Positions 36,054 to 43,745 of a stretch of 64,000 bases of DNA are shown here, piece after piece (the stretch's first letter is position 1; every line of letters starts with the position of its first letter). This stretch comes from an uncultured Peptoniphilus sp. (GTDB lineage Bacteria > Bacillota > Clostridia > Tissierellales > Peptoniphilaceae). The stretch covers positions 1 to 64,000 of the forward strand of contig CABQNX010000001.1 in assembly GCA_902465645.1 (NCBI GenBank), read 5' to 3'. The notes below the pieces were generated by a model. That model made no database searches. It was not told where the DNA came from and saw nothing but the letters and a program-made list of their open reading frames with translations. A program made the position numbers and the translations under genes.

Positions 36054-36650
36054 ATGGCAAAAATGATGGATCCAAAGTTCAAGCAATCAAGAAGACTTGG
36101 ACTAAATGTATGCGGTCACCCAAAGGCAATGAAAAGAGCTACAAGAGGTACTGCAAGAAGTGATAAAAAACTTACTGAATACGGTAAGCAACTTTTAGAA
36201 AAACAAAGATTAAGAGCATACTACGGTGTACTTGAAAAACAATTTGTTAATCTATTCAAAGAAGCTCAAAGAACTCAAGGCCAAACTGGTCCTAACCTTG
36301 TAACATTCCTAGAAACTAGATTAGATTCTCTATGTTACAGAATGGGCTATGCATCTTCAATTAGACAAGCAAGACAAATGGTTAGCCACGGTCACTTAAC
36401 TGTAAACGGAAAGAAAGTAAACATTCCTTCTTACAGATGCCAACCTGGCGATGTTATTGCACTATCAGCTAAAGGAAGAAAAGTTGACCTATTTAAAGAA
36501 AACTACAACACTAACATTGTTGTAAACTACCCTTACATCTCTAAGGACGAAGACTTTAAGGCAACTTTAGTTTCTCTACCAAACAGAGAAGATGTTCCAA
36601 TAGAAATTGAAGACCAATTAATCGTTGAATTCTATTCAAAGAACATGTAA
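36054..36650 (+). CDS. rpsD: 30S ribosomal protein S4
   Basis: 198 residues from the ATG that follows AAGGAG. Primary binder of 16S rRNA and, in many bacteria, repressor of its own synthesis. The S4 domain segment LDSLCYRMGYASS..ARQMVSHGH is intact. The reading frame is open for 48 codons upstream, but the promoter lies inside that stretch, so the longer form is not made. Monocistronic here, away from the alpha operon, as in bacilli. Confidence 0.97.
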   Translation: MAKMMDPKFKQSRRLGLNVCGHPKAMKRATRGTARSDKKLTEYGKQLLEKQRLRAYYGVLEKQFVNLFKEAQRTQGQTGPNLVTFLETRLDSLCYRMGYASSIRQARQMVSHGHLTVNGKKVNIPSYRCQPGDVIALSAKGRKVDLFKENYNTNIVVNYPYISKDEDFKATLVSLPNREDVPIEIEDQLIVEFYSKNM

Positions 36651-36658
36651 TGAAAATG

Positions 36659-36685
36659 AAAAAGACCCAGCCAGGGTCTTTTTTG
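36659..36685 (+). terminator. rpsD terminator
   Basis: An 8-bp stem (36661-36668 with 36674-36681), 5-nt loop, T6 run. Confidence 0.88.
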
Positions 36686-36691
36686 TTGTTT

Positions 36692-36722
36692 AAAAGTGGA
36701 GGCTAGTCCCCCACTTTTTTTA
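36692..36722 (+). terminator. Second hairpin after rpsD
   Basis: AAAAGTGG pairs with CCACTTTT (36692-36699 with 36711-36718) before a T-run; a backup terminator. Confidence 0.7.
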
Positions 36723-36785
36723 TTTAAAATTTTTAATTAGATGTTTTGAAAATTTTCACTTATTCTTTAAATATAAAAAATCCTA

Positions 36786-36820
36786 CTAAAAAAGTCCCAT
36801 GGTAATTCACGGGACTTTTA
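36786..36820 (-). terminator. Terminator of the NSS transporter gene
   Basis: An 11-bp stem with one wobble and a 6-nt loop (about 36791-36801 with 36808-36818). The T-run lies on the minus-strand side. Confidence 0.85.
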
Positions 36821-36823
36821 TCT

Positions 36824-38128
36824 TTATTTAATAAATTGACTTAAGAATATAATCACAATAACAATAGGTGATATATATTTTATACTTATATTCATCCAAG
36901 CCTTAACGAAAGGACTTTTTATATTTGCAGCTTCAATAACATTTTCCATCTTCCAAGCTCTTGCTGAGAAAAGGGCAATGATTAGACAACCAATTACTAA
37001 GATGTAATTACTTTCAACATTGTCCAAGAAGGCAAAGGCTGGATCATAGAAGATCGACACAGCTGCAATAAGAACTATTATTGCACTTGCAAGCATTAGG
37101 GCCTTAATTCTTTCAAGTTTAAATCTCTCCATAAATTGTCCTACAATTGCTTCAAGAACTCCAACTGAAGAAGTAAAGGCTGCAATGTAGAAGCCAAAGT
37201 AAAATAGGATTGAAAGAATTCTACCAAAAGGAACAACGTTAAAGGCAAGTGGAAGAGTTAAGAAGGTAAGTCCAACTCCTTCGCCTGGTGTAAGTCCTGT
37301 TGCAAAAACTATTGGAAGAATCATAAATCCAGATAAGATTCCTGCAAATACTAGGGCTAGGCAAATAACTGTTGAGTCCTTAAATATGTTTTCATCCTTT
37401 TCCTTGATGTAAGAGCCAAATACCATGGAACCAAGCATGGCAAGTCCCAAGGCAAAGAAGGCTTGTCCCAAACAAGTTATAATTGAGTTAAAGGAAAATT
37501 TAGAAAAGTCTGGCTTAAATAGGAAGGTAATCCCTTCTTTTGCACCAGGAAGTCTAAGTCCAAAGAAAATTATAACTATCATAATTACAAATAAAACTGG
37601 AATTAAAATCTTTGAAACTCTTTCTATTCCCTTTTGAACTCCAAGAATAATAACTGCATTATTAAGAGCAAAGTTAATTAAGAAAAATATAAAAACTGTT
37701 GTCTTGTTGGCATTAAAGGCATCAAAGTAAGTTTGAATTCCTTGGCTATCAAGTCCAACAAAGTCACCCATAAAGGCTCCTGCAATATATTTTATTATCC
37801 AAGCATAAATAACTGAAGTGTAACCTACAATTATTAGGGCGGCAAGTGTGTGAAGATAACCTGCTAAATACCATTTTGTGTTTGGTTTTAAAGTCTTGTA
37901 AGCATCTATGGCGGCATTACCAGTTGCATAACCTATGGTAACTTCACAAGTCATTAGGGGAATTCCTATAACTAAGATAATTAAAATATATAAGAATATA
38001 AAAATTGCTCCACCGTTTTCGCCAACTACGTAAGGAAACCTCCAAAGAGTTCCTATACCAAGGGCAAGGCCAATGGCAACCATAATAAATCCTAGGATTG
38101 ATGAAAATCCTTCATTTTGTTTTGACAT
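36824..38128 (-). CDS. Sodium-dependent transporter, NSS family
   Basis: 434 residues, about eleven membrane helices. The first helix carries the NSS signature (MVAIGLALGIGTLWRFPY) with the unwound segment that binds sodium and substrate, followed by NGGAIFIFLYI. Bacterial members import amino acids with sodium; the substrate is not readable. Three to four dozen residues shorter than LeuT, in the MhsT/TnaT range. ATG behind GGAGAGAG. Confidence 0.92.
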   Translation of the reverse strand: MSKQNEGFSSILGFIMVAIGLALGIGTLWRFPYVVGENGGAIFIFLYILIILVIGIPLMTCEVTIGYATGNAAIDAYKTLKPNTKWYLAGYLHTLAALIIVGYTSVIYAWIIKYIAGAFMGDFVGLDSQGIQTYFDAFNANKTTVFIFFLINFALNNAVIILGVQKGIERVSKILIPVLFVIMIVIIFFGLRLPGAKEGITFLFKPDFSKFSFNSIITCLGQAFFALGLAMLGSMVFGSYIKEKDENIFKDSTVICLALVFAGILSGFMILPIVFATGLTPGEGVGLTFLTLPLAFNVVPFGRILSILFYFGFYIAAFTSSVGVLEAIVGQFMERFKLERIKALMLASAIIVLIAAVSIFYDPAFAFLDNVESNYILVIGCLIIALFSARAWKMENVIEAANIKSPFVKAWMNISIKYISPIVIVIIFLSQFIK

Positions 38129-38272
38129 ACGCTCTCTCCTTTTTTATATACTAGAAATACTAACACAAAAGCCAATTTTTTTAAATAGATTTAGTGTATT
38201 TTCCCCTTTAAAGCGACAAATTTTTTAATTTATTTATTTTTTTCTTAAATTCATTCTCAATCCTATTCGTGG

Positions 38273-38278
38273 TATAAT
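38273..38278 (+). promoter_or_regulatory. -10 box of the DUF2007 gene
   Basis: TATAAT 16 bases before the ATG, with AGGTGATAAT in between. This is the same short-leader module as the Rrf2, BaiN-1 and nitroreductase genes. Confidence 0.55.
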
Positions 38279-38294
38279 CTCCTTAGGTGATAAT

Positions 38295-38552
38295 ATGAAA
38301 AAAGACATTGAATATGTAAAACTTGTGACTTCAACTAATAAACTTATCTTTGATGAAATTTGTGCCTTCTTAGAAGACAACTCCATCCCATATTTTGTCA
38401 AAGACGAGGGCGACTATATGCGTCTCATCTCTGGCTTCTCTCTTTATGAAAAAGGAATTTATGTATCAGAAGATGACTTCGACGAAGCCAATGAGCTCTT
38501 AGTTTACTTTATGAATGACAACGACACAAGTGGGGACTTGTCCTTTGACTGA
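38295..38552 (+). CDS. DUF2007-like small protein
   Basis: 85 residues. The pattern YVKLVTSTNKLIFDEI..LEDNSIPYFVKDEG followed by an IYVSEDDFDEANELL helix fits the DUF2007 fold, labelled putative signal-transducing protein without experimental support. Monocistronic, ended by a strong hairpin. Confidence 0.65.
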   Translation: MKKDIEYVKLVTSTNKLIFDEICAFLEDNSIPYFVKDEGDYMRLISGFSLYEKGIYVSEDDFDEANELLVYFMNDNDTSGDLSFD

Positions 38553-38565
38553 TCTTAAATAAAAA

Positions 38566-38600
38566 TAAAGCTGAGAATTTTTCTTTCTCAGCTTTTTTTA
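38566..38600. terminator. Bidirectional terminator
   Basis: A 10-bp stem AAAGCTGAGA with TCTCAGCTTT (38567-38576 with 38586-38595), T-runs on both strands, between convergent genes. Confidence 0.88.
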
Positions 38601-38891
38601 TTGGATAAACAATTCTATTAAATTTTTATTTATGCCATTGGGATAAAATTTTATGATTTCGTAGTCCAAGTATCCTCCCAAGACTAGGGGATCATTGTCA
38701 CAAAAGTCCTTGACTTCATCTCCCAGGTAGATTCCTATTCCTCCACCCTCATCCTTTGGGCCAGAAATAATTAAATTGCCCAAGTCAACTTCATTCTCAT
38801 GATAGTTTAAGTGTTCCTCAAGTAATTTTTCAAAATCTTTATCCAGATTTTTATTTTTCTTTAAGTTTCCGATTATTAAATAAGAGTTCAT
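38598..38891 (-). CDS. YCII-related small protein (tentative)
   Basis: 97 residues from the ATG one base after the hydrolase stop; a TTG eight codons upstream is less likely. Start MNSYLIIGNLKKN and the segment DNDPLVLGGYLDYEIIKFYP resemble the YciI fold (dimeric alpha/beta, possibly enzymatic). The catalytic His-Asp pair of YciI is not clear. Coupled to the hydrolase gene. Confidence 0.55.
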   Translation of the reverse strand: MNSYLIIGNLKKNKNLDKDFEKLLEEHLNYHENEVDLGNLIISGPKDEGGGIGIYLGDEVKDFCDNDPLVLGGYLDYEIIKFYPNGINKNLIELFIQ

Positions 38892-38892
38892 T

Positions 38893-39957
38893 TTACTTTT
38901 CCAAGAAGTCAACAATATCTTTAAAGACTTCTTCCCTCTCTTCTTCCCTAAAAATTTCGTGCTTCATCATCTTGTAGAGTTTTGATTTTATATTTTTGTA
39001 GCCAACTTCTTTTAAGAGATTAATAGAAGATTCAAAGCCTTTCTCTCCACCAATTACTACATCATCTTGGCCAGCAATAAAAAATATATCTAGGTCAGGA
39101 TTTCTAAATTTATAATTTTTTGTATTTTTTAATTCCCTCACGCCCTCAAAGACAGTGAGATAACCCCTGTTTTTAAAAACTGCAGGCATGTGAGGGTCTT
39201 TCTCTGCATCTTTTATATTTTCGTTAGAGTAGCTTAACCAATCAAAGTGTTTTTTTTCACCAGTGTAGAGCTGTTTTAGTATAAAAATTGTCCTTTGCTC
39301 TCCAAAGTAAAAATTAATAAAGTTACCAATAAAAACTGCAAGGGGAACCTCAGGAATATAGTTTGGTGGGCCTGATAAGACTAATTTTTTTATAAGGTCA
39401 TCGCCTTCTTCAAGATAAATTCTTCCAAAGACTGTTCCAAGAGAGTGTCCAATTAAATAGATATCAGTGTCTGGAAACTTCTTCTTAAGTTGTCTTGTTA
39501 TTGCAAGATTGTCATCAGCAACTTTTTCCACTCCATCAATATAACCAGTAGTATAGATGTCACTCCTAGACCTTCCGTGACCTCTGTTATCAGTTATAAA
39601 GCAGGAATAACCTCTTTCATTTAAATATTTAATTAAATAATAATACCTCTCCTTGTGTTCAAGAGCTCCGTGAATAATTTGAACCAAGGCCTTGGGCTCT
39701 TCTACTGGAAAAAATCCTCCGTCTAAAACAAATCCATCGTAGGATTTTATTTTTACCCTTTCAAAGTTTGGAAGTTCAAAAAAATCTTTTTCATTGCCAA
39801 ATTCTATAAGGTCATCAATTTCTTCTACTTCAAGCATAAATTCTATGTCACAAGTTAAATCAAGTCCATCATTTTGCATGAGCTTGTTAGATTTCCTATA
39901 GTAAACTTGTGGAATTAATAAAATAATTAAAATTAATAAGATAACAAAATAAATCAT
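38893..39957 (-). CDS. Membrane-anchored alpha/beta hydrolase (lysophospholipase-like)
   Basis: 354 residues: one N-terminal membrane helix (about 2-20), then a serine aminopeptidase S33/monoglyceride-lipase type fold. Oxyanion segment IIHGALEHKERYYYL, DNRGHGRS, nucleophile elbow GHSLG, a late Asp in AGQDDVV and a His in MMKHEIFREEE. Likely acts on lysophospholipids or monoacylglycerols. ATG behind GAGGTGAATT. Confidence 0.88.
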   Translation of the reverse strand: MIYFVILLILIILLIPQVYYRKSNKLMQNDGLDLTCDIEFMLEVEEIDDLIEFGNEKDFFELPNFERVKIKSYDGFVLDGGFFPVEEPKALVQIIHGALEHKERYYYLIKYLNERGYSCFITDNRGHGRSRSDIYTTGYIDGVEKVADDNLAITRQLKKKFPDTDIYLIGHSLGTVFGRIYLEEGDDLIKKLVLSGPPNYIPEVPLAVFIGNFINFYFGEQRTIFILKQLYTGEKKHFDWLSYSNENIKDAEKDPHMPAVFKNRGYLTVFEGVRELKNTKNYKFRNPDLDIFFIAGQDDVVIGGEKGFESSINLLKEVGYKNIKSKLYKMMKHEIFREEEREEVFKDIVDFLEK

Positions 39958-40035
39958 AATTCACCTCAAGGTCATTATAACAAAATATTCAGTGACTTTG
40001 TCCTATAATATTTTTATTTCAATATATTCGCAAAT

Positions 40036-40063
40036 AAAAAGGAAGGTCTCCCTTCCTCTTTAA
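40036..40063 (-). terminator. Terminator of the large secreted protein gene
   Basis: GGAAGG pairs with CCTTCC around TCTC (40041-40046 with 40051-40056), extended by one or two pairs. T-rich on the minus side. Confidence 0.75.
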
Positions 40064-40067
40064 AATT

Positions 40068-42728
40068 TTATTTAATGTTGATTGTAACTGTCTTATCCTT
40101 ATCATTCCACTCAATATCTTGGTCTTCTCCATCAAGACTGTTACCACTTGTAAGTCCAAAGACTTGACCTACGTAAACAAGGGGAAGATAAATTCTTCCA
40201 TTAATATTAAGAGCTTTTGATTCAAGTTCTATTGTCTCGCCATTAGATAAGACAATTTTCTTGCCATCGATTTGGATAAGGGCTGTGAATCCCTCCCTAG
40301 TGAAAGAAGCTGTTCTTGTGGCTTCGTTCCAAATAACTTTGGCATCTAAGATTTCTGCCAAGGCCCTAAGTGGTAAATTGGTCCTGTCATCTTTAATTAC
40401 AGGTTTTACTTCCATTAACTTTTCTAAAGTTTTGCCATCTTCTCTTATAGTATAAGTTCCTGTCTTTGTATCAATTACAAATATTTTTGAACTCAATTTT
40501 GGCTTACTTTCTTTATTATTAATTTTTGTCACTACCTTATAAGTTGGTGTCCTGTGACTTCTTACATAATATCTTGGAAATTCATTCCATGGATTTTTTT
40601 CTTCATTCTTATTATTTGAGTTTTCTTTATCCTTATCATTTTCATTCTTATCTTCACCATTTTCTGGTTTGTCTTCAGGATTTTTTTCACCTTCATCTTT
40701 TCCAGGTTTGTCTTCAGGACCTTCCTTATCAGGTGTTTTTTCCTTTAGGATAATTAAATCTTCTGCCTGGATTCTATTAGTTGATCCATCTCCATAAACC
40801 AAGGTAACATTTCCCTTGTCGTCAACTTCTATTAATCTTGCTTGAGGATTAGCCACTTTAATTTTTTCTTCGATTTCAGATTTTTCTAAAGGACTTAGGA
40901 TCTCAAGATTTTCAACTTGGATTTTTTCAATCCTTTGTGGTGGAAATTTTTCCGCCATTGGAATTAAAACTTCAATTGGTATTTCAAGAATTCTTGATGA
41001 ACCATCTTTAAAAGTAACTCTGACTTTGCCTGTGTATGTGCCTGGGGTGTTAGTGTCAATTGGGTCACTTAAATCTTCTACTCTTGCTCCTTCTGGTAGA
41101 TTATTGATGTTGTCTAAGAGATTGATTTTTCCATTGTAAGGTACTTCTTCTTTTATAATATCTGACTCATTAATTTTTGGGATTGGAGTAATTGTTCCTC
41201 CATTAATTTTTTCAATTACTTTAACAATAATTTCAACTTCCTTACTTGATGTGTCTGAGAAAATTATTTTTAAGGTAGCTTTACTTTTTCCAACCTTTGA
41301 AGTATCTGGAGATCTTATAATTTCTATAATTTCTACATTTTCTGGAAGATTTGTAATTCCAGTTTTTAGTTTTTCTAGTGTCACTTCTTCATTTTTCTTG
41401 ACTTCAATTTCTTTGACTTCTGGTATGAACTTTTCCGACTCATAATCTCTAACCTTTCTAGCAGTTAAAACTGTATCTGAATTTATTTTGAACTCACTAA
41501 GATTATCAATTTTTTTATATCCATCATACCAAGCAACGTCATAATAGTTAATATTATTTTTATCCTTTAATATAGGTTTTTCTAAAACACTAATATTAGC
41601 TAGTGAAAGTCCATCCCTTACTGCAAATTTTTCATACGGCACACTGTTAAATGAATATCCATCCTCTACTTCTAGTTTAAGTTCATGACATCCCTCGGGA
41701 ATTGGATTATTTTTCAAATCAAAATCTTTGTCTATTCCTAAGAAGTCAACTATATATTTAGCAATGAATGTTGGTCTAGATATTGAAAGTTTAGTATCAT
41801 CCTTAACTACTTCATGTGAATTTTTGTCATAAGTCCAATACCAAAAGGTTTTATCTTTAATGTTCACAGTTTGTGGTTTGTAGTCTCCAAACCTGTAATC
41901 ACCAGAATTCCACCTCAAGTGAAGAACTACATTTTTTGAATTATTAGCTTCTTTATAAGCATATTTTATTTGAGAATCATTAAATCTAAATCCAGCACCC
42001 GATCCTATTGTATTACCATTCGAAAAAAATTCTACTTTATAATATTCATTAGAACTATTTGTAAGTTTATATCCATCTGCATCAAGACTATCTAAATGAG
42101 AAATACTATAAAAATAAGACAATGGATCAAATACAGACTGAAAAATAACTGGATTGTCGATACTATATTTTTCGAAATCTATTTTGAAATAACCATCATA
42201 AAGAGAAACTTTTTTTGTCCTATGTTTCCATCCTAAAAATTTATGTATCTTCTTCTTTTCTGGGTCACTTTCGTTATTATCAGCTCTTCTTACAGAAAGA
42301 ACTTTCTTCTCATTTACTTCATAATCCTTAACATCTTTCCATTTTGCACTTTTCAAGACATAGAATTCTTTACCTTTGACAACAACATCACGCGACTCAA
42401 TCTTACAAGGTATGTCACTTAAGCTTACTTCATTTCTATCCTTATCTAAAAGTTTTCCATATTGCATGACATTATTAACTACTTTTGTTTCTGGAACAAA
42501 AATTATTCTGGCGTACTTATTTCTTACACTCTCATCTGGCATAGTTTCTGTGACCAAGGGAAGGTCTATCTTTTCTTCTACCTCTTTTGTCTCATCAACC
42601 TGAACTTTGATTAGCAAGGTCTGATTTAAATTTTGATATGTAAAATCCTTGCCTGCTGCCCAAGCTGGACTCAGGCTTGAAGTTAAAATTGCAAGACTTG
42701 TCACAAGTGAAAATGTTTTTCTGTTCAT
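40068..42728 (-). CDS. Large secreted wall protein with Rib-like and stalk domains
   Basis: 886 residues. Signal peptide cut near AWA/A (about residue 25). The N-terminal half is unique. From about 440 there are Rib/alpha-like repeats (EVTLEKLKTGITNLPENVEI and KINLLDNINNLPEGARVEDL, each followed by a KATLKIIFSD or GKVRVTFKDGS strand). A Pro/Asp/Glu/Lys/Asn linker follows at about 661-714, and a C-terminal copper-amine-oxidase-N-type stalk domain (LPLRALAEILDAKVIWNE). There is no LPXTG; wall retention probably uses the stalk domain, as in the amidase at 20842-22194. ATG behind AGGAGG. Adhesin or surface scaffold is a guess. Confidence 0.8.
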   Translation of the reverse strand: MNRKTFSLVTSLAILTSSLSPAWAAGKDFTYQNLNQTLLIKVQVDETKEVEEKIDLPLVTETMPDESVRNKYARIIFVPETKVVNNVMQYGKLLDKDRNEVSLSDIPCKIESRDVVVKGKEFYVLKSAKWKDVKDYEVNEKKVLSVRRADNNESDPEKKKIHKFLGWKHRTKKVSLYDGYFKIDFEKYSIDNPVIFQSVFDPLSYFYSISHLDSLDADGYKLTNSSNEYYKVEFFSNGNTIGSGAGFRFNDSQIKYAYKEANNSKNVVLHLRWNSGDYRFGDYKPQTVNIKDKTFWYWTYDKNSHEVVKDDTKLSISRPTFIAKYIVDFLGIDKDFDLKNNPIPEGCHELKLEVEDGYSFNSVPYEKFAVRDGLSLANISVLEKPILKDKNNINYYDVAWYDGYKKIDNLSEFKINSDTVLTARKVRDYESEKFIPEVKEIEVKKNEEVTLEKLKTGITNLPENVEIIEIIRSPDTSKVGKSKATLKIIFSDTSSKEVEIIVKVIEKINGGTITPIPKINESDIIKEEVPYNGKINLLDNINNLPEGARVEDLSDPIDTNTPGTYTGKVRVTFKDGSSRILEIPIEVLIPMAEKFPPQRIEKIQVENLEILSPLEKSEIEEKIKVANPQARLIEVDDKGNVTLVYGDGSTNRIQAEDLIILKEKTPDKEGPEDKPGKDEGEKNPEDKPENGEDKNENDKDKENSNNKNEEKNPWNEFPRYYVRSHRTPTYKVVTKINNKESKPKLSSKIFVIDTKTGTYTIREDGKTLEKLMEVKPVIKDDRTNLPLRALAEILDAKVIWNEATRTASFTREGFTALIQIDGKKIVLSNGETIELESKALNINGRIYLPLVYVGQVFGLTSGNSLDGEDQDIEWNDKDKTVTINIK

Positions 42729-42861
42729 TATTAACCTCCTATCTATAAGCGTGAACTTCTTCTTTATCCTAATTAATAAATACTAATTTTATGAAATCGT
42801 TATCTATAAAAATAATTATACCAAAGACAATTCCTCTCTTCTATAAAAAATATAAAAAAGC
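42729..42861. other. Gap upstream of the secreted protein gene
   Basis: AT-rich leader region with the AGGAGG site at its left end. No convincing promoter hexamers, ORF or repeat seen. Confidence 0.4.
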
Positions 42862-42891
42862 AAAAAAAGAAGCCAGTTTCCTGACTCCTTA
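42861..42891 (-). terminator. Terminator of the M16C/inositol-monophosphatase unit
   Basis: Minus-strand AAGGAGTCAG pairs with CTGGCTTCTT (two wobbles) around GAAA and is followed by T7. Confidence 0.85.
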
Positions 42892-42954
42892 ATCTAAAAA
42901 TTTTCATTTGTAAAAAATTGTTTCACATAAAAAACCAAAGATGAAATAAAATTT

Positions 42955-43734
42955 TTAATAGGTGAATCTTATAAGTTCATCAACTATCTTCTTACTTCCA
43001 GAAATTATTCCGCCTCTTCTTTCTGATGCCACATCTTCTCCATGCATATTGATGACTTGACCACCAGCTTCTCTTACTATTAAAGTTCCTGCAGCATAGT
43101 CCCAAAGGTTTAAGTCATCTTCAATAAAGGCATCATACCTTCCACAAGCTGAGTAGCACATCTCAAGGGCAGCTGATCCAATTCGCCTTATCCCATTTGT
43201 GTTCTCATAAATATATCTCATCATTTCAAAGGTCTCATCAACTCTTCCCAGTCTACCTCCACCAGTTCCTACACCTATTAAGGAATTGGTAAATTCTTCG
43301 TTAGCTGAAACTTTGATTTTCTTACCATTTAATTTTGCTCCTTGGCCCCTTATTGCTGAGAAAAATTCTTCCCTATAGGGATCATAAACTGCCCCTATTA
43401 CGAAGTCAGATTTTTCCATAAGGGCGAGAGAAATAACTGAGTGTTGGAAACCATGAACCAAGTTGCTTGTCCCATCAACAGGATCAAGAACCCAAGTGTA
43501 GTCTTTTATATCTGCACTTGACTTGCCCTTTTCTTCTGCCAATAGGTTGGAGCCTTCTATTAATTTTAAAAGTTCTCTTTCTAAAACTTCTTGTACCTTA
43601 AAATCAACTTCTGTTACAAAGTCGTTTCTCCCCTTCATCTCAAAATTATTTTGAGGGTCTAGGTCAAAGAAAATCTTGGAGGCTTCCTTCATTAACTTTT
43701 CTATTTTGCCTAATATTTCTTGATAATTTATCAT
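42955..43734 (-). CDS. Inositol monophosphatase family protein
   Basis: 259 residues. Mg-dependent phosphatase fold: metal-site motifs LLAEEKG (Glu), WVLDPVDGTSN and WDYAAGTLIVREAGG. Possible substrates are inositol monophosphate, other sugar phosphates, or 3'-phosphoadenosine phosphates. The ATG at 43734 follows GGAGGACCG; an upstream GTG includes the ribosome-binding site and is rejected. Follows the M16C peptidase gene directly. Confidence 0.92.
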   Translation of the reverse strand: MINYQEILGKIEKLMKEASKIFFDLDPQNNFEMKGRNDFVTEVDFKVQEVLERELLKLIEGSNLLAEEKGKSSADIKDYTWVLDPVDGTSNLVHGFQHSVISLALMEKSDFVIGAVYDPYREEFFSAIRGQGAKLNGKKIKVSANEEFTNSLIGVGTGGGRLGRVDETFEMMRYIYENTNGIRRIGSAALEMCYSACGRYDAFIEDDLNLWDYAAGTLIVREAGGQVINMHGEDVASERRGGIISGSKKIVDELIRFTY

Positions 43735-43745
43735 CGGTCCTCCAA

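Noticed and set aside
40068..42728. Sortase-anchored protein
   Set aside because: No LPXTG-like motif, hydrophobic segment or basic tail at the C-terminus; it ends in a stalk domain.
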